Source of the DNA: Cypionkella sp.
GTDB taxonomy: Bacteria; Pseudomonadota; Alphaproteobacteria; Rhodobacterales; Rhodobacteraceae
Assembly (NCBI GenBank): GCA_018063485.1
Contig: JAGPBG010000031.1
Coordinates: 1-11,422, forward strand
DNA length: 11,422 bases
Direction of reading: 5' to 3'
The translations under genes and the position numbers were made by a program. Below are positions 6,224 to 11,422 of this stretch, in pieces. Numbering within the stretch: the stretch's first letter is position 1; every line of letters starts with the position of its first letter. The notes beneath the pieces are model-generated. The model worked only from the letters and a program-made list of their open reading frames with translations. It was not told the origin of the DNA and searched no databases.

Positions 6224-6904
6224 ATGCTGATCGGCATCCTGCAGACCGGACTCGCCCCCGAGGGGCTTAGCGAAACATCGGGTGACTATCCCGATATGTT
6301 CGCACGCCTGCTCGCAGGGCATGGCTTTACCTTTCGCACCTATCGCGTGGTCGAAGGCGAGTTTCCCGCCGCCGTCACCGATTGCGACGGCTGGCTGATC
6401 ACGGGTTCGCGCCATGGCGCCTATGAAGATCACGACTGGATTCCCCCGCTTGAGGAGTTCATCCGCAAATCCTATACCGCCCATGTGCCCATGGTCGGTG
6501 TCTGTTTTGGCCATCAGATCATCGCGCAAGCCATGGGTGGCAAGGTGGAACGCTATGCCAAGGGTTGGGCGGTAGGGGCGACCGATTACGATTTCAACGG
6601 CGAAAAGCGCACATTGAACGCTTGGCATCGTGATCAAGTCACCGAAAAGCCTGAAAACGCCAAGGTCATTGCTTCGAATGATTTTTGCACCAATGCGGCC
6701 CTGCTTTACGATGACCGTCTGTTGACGGTGCAGGCCCATCCCGAATTTCGCCCCGATTTCGTGGATGGTCTGATGCAGACCCGGGGCAAAGGTCTGGTTC
6801 CCGAATCTGTCATGGCGGCAGCCGCCCAGCGGCTGTCAGACCCGTTGAATGATCAAGAAATAGCCGGTGACATCGCCGCTTTCTTCAAGGCCAAGATATC
6901 CTGA
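6224..6904 (+). CDS. Class I glutamine amidotransferase-like hydrolase (candidate gamma-glutamyl amide hydrolase)
   Basis: The 226-residue protein is a stand-alone class I amidotransferase domain. The nucleophile is C94 in the elbow GVCFGHQ (92-98), with H172 and E174 in QAHPEF completing the triad. The oxyanion-region ITGSRHGAYED lies at 59-69. The wording around the nucleophile (CFGHQIIAQAMGGKVE) is that of the GMP-synthase-like stand-alone group rather than of E. coli PuuD. Placed between two gamma-glutamyl ligases and a PuuB-like oxidase, it most likely cleaves the gamma-glutamyl bond of the pathway product and releases glutamate; this is inference. ATG 6224 is preferred because AGCGGA (6212-6217) lies six bases upstream and homologous proteins begin with a similar IGILQ strand. 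In-frame TTG 6197 is an alternative. The longer open frame back to 5993 overlaps the ligase gene and is not used. Confidence 0.88.
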   Translation: MLIGILQTGLAPEGLSETSGDYPDMFARLLAGHGFTFRTYRVVEGEFPAAVTDCDGWLITGSRHGAYEDHDWIPPLEEFIRKSYTAHVPMVGVCFGHQIIAQAMGGKVERYAKGWAVGATDYDFNGEKRTLNAWHRDQVTEKPENAKVIASNDFCTNAALLYDDRLLTVQAHPEFRPDFVDGLMQTRGKGLVPESVMAAAAQRLSDPLNDQEIAGDIAAFFKAKIS

Positions 6905-6907
6905 ACG

Positions 6908-6927
6908 CCCCGTGGTTTCAAACGGGG
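6908..6927 (+). other. Small intercistronic hairpin between amidotransferase and ligase 2
   Basis: CCCCGT (6908-6913) pairs with ACGGGG (6922-6927) around an eight-base loop, three bases after the amidotransferase stop. There is no T-run, and the second ligase starts 26 bases later. It resembles the hairpin at 6162-6189 in placement and lack of a T-run, so an RNA processing or stability role is possible. Confidence 0.45.
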
Positions 6928-6953
6928 GTAACCCGAACCAACAGTGTGATAAA

Positions 6954-8309
6954 ATGTCCAAATGGACCGACAAACTGCCAGAGGCAGCCCGCGAATATAT
7001 TGGTGACCGCCGCGTAGATGAAGTGGAATGTGTGATCGGCGATATTGCCGGAGTGGCGCGCGGCAAGGCAATGCCTGCGGCGAAATTCGCCCATCAGACC
7101 AATTACTACCTGCCAAACTCGATCTTTTTGCAAACCATCACCGGCGAATGGGCCGATAACCCCTTTGATGCCTTCACCGAGCCGGACATGATCCTTGAGC
7201 CTGATTTTACCACCGCTACCGCCGCGCCCTGGACGGCAGATGTGACGCTGCAGGTGATCCATGACGCCAAGGATCAAGAGGGCAATCTGGTGGCCTATGC
7301 CCCGCGCAATGTGCTGCGCCGCATTGTTCAGCTTTATGCAGACCAGGGCTGGACCGCCGTTGTCGCCCCCGAGATGGAATTCTTCCTGACCGCCCGCAAC
7401 ATCGACCCGAACCAACCTGTCATTCCACCGATGGGCCGCTCAGGCCGCCGGGCCGCAGGCAAACAGGCCTATTCGCTGTCGGCAGTGGATGAATACGGCA
7501 AGGTTATCGACGACATCTATGATTTCGCTGAAGCCCAGGGCCTTGAGATCGACGGCATTCTGCAAGAAGGCGGCGCGGGCCAGATCGAGCTGAACCTTGC
7601 CCATGGCGATCCGATCCGGCTTGCCGATGATGTGTTCTTCTTCAAACGCCTGATCCGCGAGGCTGCCCTGCGCCACGATTGCTTTGCCACGTTCATGGCC
7701 AAGCCTATCGCCGGTGAGCCGGGATCAGCCATGCATATCCACACCTCGGTGATTGACAGCAAGACCGGCAAGAACATCTTCTCCGACAAGAAAGGCGGCG
7801 AAACTGAAGCCTTCATGCATTTCATTGCAGGGATGCAGAACCACCTTACCGGTGCAATCGCGGTGCTGGCCCCCTATGTGAACAGCTACCGCCGCTATGT
7901 TCCCGATTTTGCCGCCCCGATCAACCTTGAGTGGGGCCGCGATAACCGCACCACCGGCCTGCGCATCCCAATCTCCAGTCCCGCAGGTCGGCGCGTGGAA
8001 AACCGGCTGCCCGGCATGGATGTGAACCCTTATCTTGGCATCGCGGCCACGCTGGCCTGTGGCTATCTTGGTCTGATGGAAAAGAAAGACCCGCGCCCGG
8101 AGTTCACCTCGAACGCCTATATCGACAGCGACGATATCCCCACCAATATGGGCGACGCTTTGGACCTGTTGGAGGCGGACAAGGCGCTTTGCGACGTGCT
8201 GGGCAATGATTTCGTCAAGGTCTACGATTCGGTAAAGCGCAACGAATACAAAGAGTTCCTTCAGGTTATCAGCCCTTGGGAGCGCGAACATCTTCTGTTG
8301 AACGTATGA
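6954..8309 (+). CDS. Glutamine-synthetase-like gamma-glutamyl ligase, second copy (PuuA-like)
   Basis: This 451-residue protein has the full glutamine synthetase fold and catalytic set. The beta-grasp segment includes GDIAGVARGKAMP (29-41). The active-site residues are E140 and E142 (PEMEFFL), E205 and E212 (QEGGAGQIELN), H261 (SAMHIHTSV), R313/R314 (NSYRRYVP), R332 and R337 (DNRTTGLRIP) and E349 (RRVENRLPGMDVNPYL). The C-terminus EFLQVISPWEREHLLLNV is of the kind seen in gamma-glutamylputrescine synthetases. It should glutamylate an amine using ATP. The start codon overlap with the oxidase gene (ATGA at 8306-8309) couples the two products, so this copy is the better candidate for the ligase that feeds the oxidase. 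The ribosome site before ATG 6954 is weak. The upstream frame to 6867 would overlap the amidotransferase and lacks family resemblance. Confidence 0.9.
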   Translation: MSKWTDKLPEAAREYIGDRRVDEVECVIGDIAGVARGKAMPAAKFAHQTNYYLPNSIFLQTITGEWADNPFDAFTEPDMILEPDFTTATAAPWTADVTLQVIHDAKDQEGNLVAYAPRNVLRRIVQLYADQGWTAVVAPEMEFFLTARNIDPNQPVIPPMGRSGRRAAGKQAYSLSAVDEYGKVIDDIYDFAEAQGLEIDGILQEGGAGQIELNLAHGDPIRLADDVFFFKRLIREAALRHDCFATFMAKPIAGEPGSAMHIHTSVIDSKTGKNIFSDKKGGETEAFMHFIAGMQNHLTGAIAVLAPYVNSYRRYVPDFAAPINLEWGRDNRTTGLRIPISSPAGRRVENRLPGMDVNPYLGIAATLACGYLGLMEKKDPRPEFTSNAYIDSDDIPTNMGDALDLLEADKALCDVLGNDFVKVYDSVKRNEYKEFLQVISPWEREHLLLNV

Positions 8310-9607
8310 ACCTTCTGCATGCAAATGACGTGGCGGGGGAATATCCCCCGTCCTATTACGCCGCGACCAAGACCGCGCTGGCGCCCTTTGAGGCGCTGCG
8401 CGGCGAGGTCCGGGCCGATGTCTGCATCATCGGCGGCGGCTATACCGGACTGTCGGCGGCGCTGCATCTGGCACAAAAGGGTGTCAATGTGGTGCTGCTG
8501 GAGGCCCACCGCGTGGGCTTTGGCGCTTCGGGGCGCAATGGCGGGCAGGTTGGGTCGGGGCAGCGGCAGGATCAGAACTGGATCGAGAAGGCTGTCGGCG
8601 TGGACGCCGCGCACCGGCTTTGGGATTTGGCCCAGGACAGCAAGGCGCTGGTGAAATCGTTGATCAGTGATCACAAAATGCCGATCACTTTCCATCCCGG
8701 CGTTGCCCATGCCTGCTGGTCTGATCGCGAGGTCCGCCACACCCATGCCTATGCCGACAAGTTGGCACGCGACTACGGCTATACCCATATCGAGCCACTT
8801 GACCACGCAGGGATCACCGCGTTGATCGGCTCGAAGGCCTATCGCGGTGGCGAAATTGATTGGGATGCAGGCCATGTGCATCCGCTGAATCTTGCGCTGG
8901 GTCTGGCCAAAGCCGCCGCAGATGCAGGGGCTCATATCCATGAGCGTTCCGAGGTTCACAACCTTGCCCAAGGCAGCCCCCACACGATCCGAACCGGCCA
9001 AGGCCGGGTGCTTGCCGATCATCTGATCCTTGCAGGCAACGGTTATCTGGGCAATCTCAATGGCCAGATCGCAGCCAAGGTCATGCCAATCAACAATTTC
9101 ATGCTTGCAACCGAACCGCTCGGGGATCGCGCCCATGGGATTCTCTCCAAACCCGTCGCCGTCGCCGATACCAAATTCGTGGTGAATTACTGGCGGCTTT
9201 CAGAAGACAACCGGCTGCTGTTTGGCGGCGGCGAATCCTATGGCTACCGCTTTCCCAATATCCAGAAAACCGTTCTCAAGCCGATGCTTGAGGTCTACCC
9301 CCAACTCAAGGATACCAGAATCGACTATGCCTGGGGCGGCACCCTTGCCATTACCATGAACCGGATGCCCTGCCTTGCCCGCCCTGCCCCCGGCATCCTG
9401 TCGGCCTCGGGCTATTCCGGCCACGGCGTCGCCATGGCCACGCTTGCGGGCAAGCTTCTGGCCGAAGCCACCGTCGCGCAATCGTCTGGATTTGATCTGA
9501 TGGCCAGCCTGCCGCAGCCGCGCTTTCCCGGTGGCACGGGCCTGCGCACTCCACTGCTGGCGCTGGCAATGACCTGGTTCACCCTGCGCGACCGACTTGG
9601 GCTGTGA
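8306..9607 (+). CDS. FAD-dependent oxidoreductase, PuuB/OrdL-type (gamma-glutamyl-amine oxidase)
   Basis: The 433-residue protein has an N-terminal Rossmann dinucleotide fold: IIGGGYTGLSAALHLA (41-56) with the ribose-binding glutamate E66 in VVLLEA, then GASGRNGGQVGSG (73-85), a flavin-contact segment typical of the DadA/PuuB/OrdL group. Near the C-terminus a second FAD motif reads GILSASGYSGHGVAMATLAGKLLAE (residue 371 onward). Family members oxidise a carbon-nitrogen bond, using oxygen or another acceptor; E. coli PuuB converts gamma-glutamylputrescine to the aldehyde. No membrane segment or signal peptide is visible, so it is cytoplasmic. Translation probably depends on coupling: the ATG overlaps the ligase stop and the nearest GGGAG (8278-8282) is too far. 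The N-terminal lead of about 35 residues (EYPPSYYAAT) is common in this family. Sarcosine- or amino-acid-oxidase activity is an alternative, but the ligase neighbours favour a glutamylated substrate. Confidence 0.9.
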   Translation: MNLLHANDVAGEYPPSYYAATKTALAPFEALRGEVRADVCIIGGGYTGLSAALHLAQKGVNVVLLEAHRVGFGASGRNGGQVGSGQRQDQNWIEKAVGVDAAHRLWDLAQDSKALVKSLISDHKMPITFHPGVAHACWSDREVRHTHAYADKLARDYGYTHIEPLDHAGITALIGSKAYRGGEIDWDAGHVHPLNLALGLAKAAADAGAHIHERSEVHNLAQGSPHTIRTGQGRVLADHLILAGNGYLGNLNGQIAAKVMPINNFMLATEPLGDRAHGILSKPVAVADTKFVVNYWRLSEDNRLLFGGGESYGYRFPNIQKTVLKPMLEVYPQLKDTRIDYAWGGTLAITMNRMPCLARPAPGILSASGYSGHGVAMATLAGKLLAEATVAQSSGFDLMASLPQPRFPGGTGLRTPLLALAMTWFTLRDRLGL

Positions 9608-9752
9608 CATCCGCCTGGCCCAATTATCCCCGCCGAAGACATCTGCCCTGACAGGCGAGCACCGCAGGCGCGGCTCAGACCCATATCCAGCAGAACTTTT
9701 CGTATATTTGCGGATGACGATCTCTAGGCAATGCCTCGGTGAGCATATACAC

Positions 9753-9779
9753 ATTTCCTGAAACTCACTTGAAGGAAAT
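9753..9779 (+). promoter_or_regulatory. Inverted repeat enclosing the ribosome binding site of the aminotransferase gene
   Basis: ATTTCCT (9753-9759) is a perfect complement of AGGAAAT (9773-9779), with a 13-base loop. The right arm contains most of the Shine-Dalgarno AAGGAA (9772-9777), which lies seven bases before the ATG at 9785. If formed, the hairpin would hide the site and lower translation. The stem is short and AU-rich, so it would open easily. A second small inverted repeat, AGGCA-A-TGCCT (9726-9736), lies upstream. The rest of the gap 9608-9784 shows no gene and no clear terminator. Confidence 0.35.
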
Positions 9780-9784
9780 CTGAA

Positions 9785-10960
9785 ATGCTGCAAGATCGCC
9801 CCTCGCTCTCGCCCTATGACGCCGAACCGATTCCAGAGGCCGCCCGTGCGGAAATCGAGCGTCTGCTGATGTCGGGTGATCTGTTTCGCTATACATCAGA
9901 TGCCTCGCCTGTGGCGTTGCTTGAACAGGAGTTTGCCGATTTACTTGGCTCGAAATACGCATTGGCGGTTTCGTCCTGCTCTGCCGCGCTGTTTCTGGCG
10001 CTCAAGGCTCTTGATCTGCCGCAGCGGGCCAATGTGCTGATCCCGGCCTTCACCTTTGCTGCCGTCCCTTCTGCCGTGGTCCATGCCGGACTGACCCCGA
10101 TCCTGATTGAAACCGCTGACAACTACCGGATCAACATGGCAGATTTCGAGACGAAGCTTGATCTCGCCTCAGCGGTGCTGATCAGCCATATGCGCGGCCA
10201 TACCTCGGATATGGATGCGATCATGGCGCTTTGCGATGCACGAAGCATCCCGGTGATCGAAGACGCCGCCCATAGTTTGGGCACCACCTGGAACGGTTGC
10301 AATATCGGCACCATTGGCAAGATCGGCTGCTTTTCATTTCAATCCTACAAGCTGGTCAATGCCGGCGAAGGTGGCATCCTGATCACCGACGACCCGGAGC
10401 TTGCCGCCCGATGCGTCATCATGTCCGGGGCCTATGAGTCCAACTGGAAGAAACATGCCGGAATGCAAAACAGCTATATGCTGTGGCAAAACAAATTGCC
10501 GCTCTACAACATGCGGATGCAGAACCTGTCCGCCGCTGTGATCCGCCCGCAATTGCCCGAAGTGGCCACACGCGTTGCCAAGGGCCGGGCAGGCCATGAT
10601 CGCGTTGCAGCGCAGTTGAACTCCAGCCCTTTTCTGAACGTCCCCACAGCCCTGCCCCCCGAGCAACGCGCGCCCGATTCCATCCAGTTCAACCTTGTCG
10701 GTGGCTGGACGGATACCGAGGCGCTCAATTTCCAGCTTGAAGCCAAGAAGCGTGGCGTATCGGTGCAGGTCTTTGGCCTGACCGAAGGCAACGCCCGTGC
10801 CTTCTGGAACTGGGAGTTTCTTGGCGAAATGGCCGATCTGCCACAGACCCGCGCCATGCTGATGCGGGCCTGCGACGTCCGCCTGCCCACCCGACTTGGC
10901 GCCCTTGAACTCGACCAGATCGCCACCGCACTCATCGCGGCGGCCGCAGCGGTAAAATAA
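9785..10960 (+). CDS. DegT/DnrJ/EryC1/StrS-family PLP-dependent aminotransferase
   Basis: The 391-residue protein is a complete fold-type I aminotransferase of the DegT group. The cofactor site is readable: SSCSAALFLALKAL (63-76) binds the phosphate, PAFTFAAVPSAV (87-98) supplies the ring-stacking region, VIEDAAHSLG (157-166) carries the PLP-nitrogen aspartate D160, and SFQSYKLVNAGEGG (184-197) holds the Schiff-base lysine K189. YNMRMQNLSAAVIRPQL (241-257) matches the dimer-interface block. Relatives transfer an amino group from glutamate or glutamine to keto-sugars, cyclitols or similar ketones. The K-L-V-N-AGEGG wording resembles the aminocyclitol/AHBA-synthase side of the family, which is only suggestive. 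The start has AAGGAA (9772-9777) seven bases upstream. The 177-base gap before it suggests separate transcription from the oxidase gene. No sugar-nucleotide or polysaccharide genes are nearby, so its substrate is unknown. Confidence 0.9.
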   Translation: MLQDRPSLSPYDAEPIPEAARAEIERLLMSGDLFRYTSDASPVALLEQEFADLLGSKYALAVSSCSAALFLALKALDLPQRANVLIPAFTFAAVPSAVVHAGLTPILIETADNYRINMADFETKLDLASAVLISHMRGHTSDMDAIMALCDARSIPVIEDAAHSLGTTWNGCNIGTIGKIGCFSFQSYKLVNAGEGGILITDDPELAARCVIMSGAYESNWKKHAGMQNSYMLWQNKLPLYNMRMQNLSAAVIRPQLPEVATRVAKGRAGHDRVAAQLNSSPFLNVPTALPPEQRAPDSIQFNLVGGWTDTEALNFQLEAKKRGVSVQVFGLTEGNARAFWNWEFLGEMADLPQTRAMLMRACDVRLPTRLGALELDQIATALIAAAAAVK

Positions 10961-10983
10961 CCCGACACAAGCGAATTTTCCTC

Positions 10984-11012
10984 TTGCAGCCGCGCCGAGT
11001 TCATCCTATCTC
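10984..11012 (+). promoter_or_regulatory. Candidate promoter of tRNA-Gly
   Basis: TTGCAG (10984-10989) and TATCTC (11007-11012) are separated by 17 bases. Each element matches the sigma70 consensus only in part. The support comes from the near-identical arrangement before the tRNA-Cys at 11343-11371, including the trailing ACC. Transcription would start about 10 bases before the tRNA. Confidence 0.5.
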
Positions 11013-11029
11013 ACCGCCACCAAGACGGT

Positions 11030-11104
11030 GCGGGCGTAGCTCAGGGGTAGAGCATAACCTTGCCAAGGTTAGGGTCGTGAGTTCGAATCTCATCGCCCGC
11101 TCCA
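11030..11104 (+). tRNA. tRNA-Gly (anticodon GCC)
   Basis: A full cloverleaf folds. The acceptor stem is GCGGGCG (11030-11036) with CGCCCGC (11094-11100), and the D stem is GCTC/GAGC. The anticodon stem TAACC/GGTTA carries loop TTGCCAA, so the anticodon GCC at 11062-11064 reads GGC and GGT. The T stem GTGAG/CTCAT, closed by one G-T pair, carries loop TTCGAAT. The discriminator base is T and the CCA is encoded (11102-11104). A UUCG-loop terminator follows, so it is transcribed as a single-gene unit. Confidence 0.98.
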
Positions 11105-11130
11105 AATTGGCCCCGCAAATGCAGGAAGTT

Positions 11131-11165
11131 AGCAAAGGCCGCCTTCGGGTGGCCTTTTGCTTTTG
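11131..11165 (+). terminator. Rho-independent terminator of tRNA-Gly
   Basis: AGCAAAGGCCGCC (11131-11143) pairs with GGTGGCCTTTTGCT (11148-11161), with one G-T pair and one bulged T, around the extra-stable TTCG tetraloop closed by C-G. A T-run (11161-11164) follows. It ends the tRNA-Gly transcript 27 bases after the CCA. Confidence 0.88.
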
Positions 11166-11280
11166 TGGGCCGGGCCGCGCGAGATGGGTATCGCGACGGC
11201 GGCCAGGCAGCGCCCAGCTACCAGATAATATTCGTTGTATTCAGCCAGCAGTCTGGAATCCCCTCCCGCATCCATCGACG

Positions 11281-11329
11281 GCCTTGACCACAAGGCAATG
11301 GCATCCGCGCGCTGGCTTTGGCACAAAGC
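11281..11329 (+). repeat. Two similar short hairpins in the spacer between the tRNA genes
   Basis: GCCTTG-ACCA-CAAGGC (11281-11296) and GCTTTG-GCA-CAAAGC (11315-11329) are both perfect 6-bp stems with tiny loops and closely related sequence, 18 bases apart. Neither is followed by a T-run. They could be part of a small RNA, a degenerate repeat or chance. The rest of the spacer 11166-11342 shows no convincing gene. Confidence 0.35.
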
Positions 11330-11342
11330 GCTCATTGCCCCC

Positions 11343-11371
11343 TTGCACCCCCTATCGCTTTCCCTTATCTC
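11343..11371 (+). promoter_or_regulatory. Candidate promoter of tRNA-Cys
   Basis: TTGCAC (11343-11348) and TATCTC (11366-11371) have a 17-base spacer and the same trailing ACC as the tRNA-Gly promoter candidate. Transcription would begin a few bases before the tRNA at 11385. Confidence 0.5.
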
Positions 11372-11384
11372 ACCCTCACCATGA

Positions 11385-11422
11385 GGCGGGTGGGCAGGCA
11401 GGCTATGCGCTGGATTGCAAAT
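11385..11422 (+). tRNA. tRNA-Cys (anticodon GCA), 5' half, cut by the window end
   Basis: The last 38 bases fit the 5' half of a tRNA. The acceptor strand is GGCGGGT (11385-11391), D-stem arms GCA (11394-11396) and TGC (11406-11408) flank the D loop, and the left anticodon arm CTGGA (11410-11414) leads to loop TTGCAAA (11415-11421). The GCA anticodon (11417-11419) reads cysteine codons; the single T after the loop would begin the right arm. The block GGATTGCAAAT is characteristic of bacterial tRNA-Cys. Position 8 would be G rather than the usual U, which may mean my acceptor boundary is off by one. The acceptor and T stems cannot be checked because the window ends. An overlapping ATG frame at 11381 is therefore probably not a gene. 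Confidence 0.75.

Noticed and set aside
8261..9793. Long minus-strand open frames opposite the PuuB-like oxidase gene
   Set aside because: They mirror a well-supported flavoenzyme gene and show no protein-family resemblance.
11030..11104. tRNA-Gly as an integration site of a genomic island
   Set aside because: No second copy of the tRNA 3' end, no integrase and no mobile-element gene is present, and the surrounding genes look native in composition.
11129..11335. Minus-strand 68-codon open frame in the tRNA spacer
   Set aside because: It covers the tRNA-Gly terminator, has no ribosome site or family resemblance that I can see, and lies between two stable-RNA genes.
11381..11422. ATG frame at the right edge as a new protein gene
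   Set aside because: The same bases form the 5' half of a tRNA-Cys with a GCA anticodon loop and a tRNA-type promoter candidate upstream.
1..11422. CRISPR array, insertion sequence or prophage remnant
   Set aside because: No regularly spaced repeats, transposase, terminal inverted repeats or phage-type genes were seen on either strand.

Overview
The window looks like an alphaproteobacterium, most likely Rhodobacterales (a Rhodobacter/Paracoccus-type genome). It has high GC, strong third-position G/C preference, GTG starts, tightly overlapping genes, and protein families typical of that order. This placement is inference from style and gene content; no marker gene confirms it. All supported genes lie on the + strand.

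Region 1 (1-1320): the tail of an unidentified gene, then a TerB-like helical protein and a PhnD-like (transferrin-fold) protein without signal peptide, joined by an ATGA overlap. A probable terminator follows, which could form an alternative, mutually exclusive hairpin.

Region 2 (1327-4670): a complete polar-amino-acid ABC importer of the HisJQMP/GlnHPQ class, in the order ATPase, periplasmic binding protein, two permeases. A strong hairpin with a T-run sits directly after the binding protein gene, so that gene is probably expressed above the permeases. The binding protein keeps the family's residues for an alpha-carboxylate and an alpha-amino group. Both permeases carry cysteines only in predicted periplasmic segments.

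Region 3 (4671-9607): a catabolic cassette resembling the E. coli Puu pathway. It holds a glutamine-synthetase-like ligase, a class I glutamine amidotransferase, a second and divergent glutamine-synthetase-like ligase, and a PuuB/OrdL-type FAD oxidoreductase. The inferred logic is import of a small amine or amino acid, ATP-dependent gamma-glutamylation, oxidation by the flavoenzyme, and release of glutamate by the amidotransferase. No aldehyde dehydrogenase (PuuC) and no regulator are present. The 10-mer TATTTGATCA occurs before both the transporter and the cassette, which hints at shared regulation.

Region 4 (9608-11422): a DegT/DnrJ/EryC1/StrS-type PLP aminotransferase with its own ribosome binding site (inside a possible hairpin), then tRNA-Gly(GCC) with a UUCG-loop terminator. 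At the right edge is the 5' half of a tRNA-Cys(GCA), cut by the window end. The two tRNAs have matching candidate promoters (TTGCA plus G or C, 17 bp, TATCTCACC).

The most interesting content is the transporter plus double-ligase gamma-glutamylation cassette, whose substrate cannot be read from the sequence and whose importer and enzyme signatures point to different compound classes.
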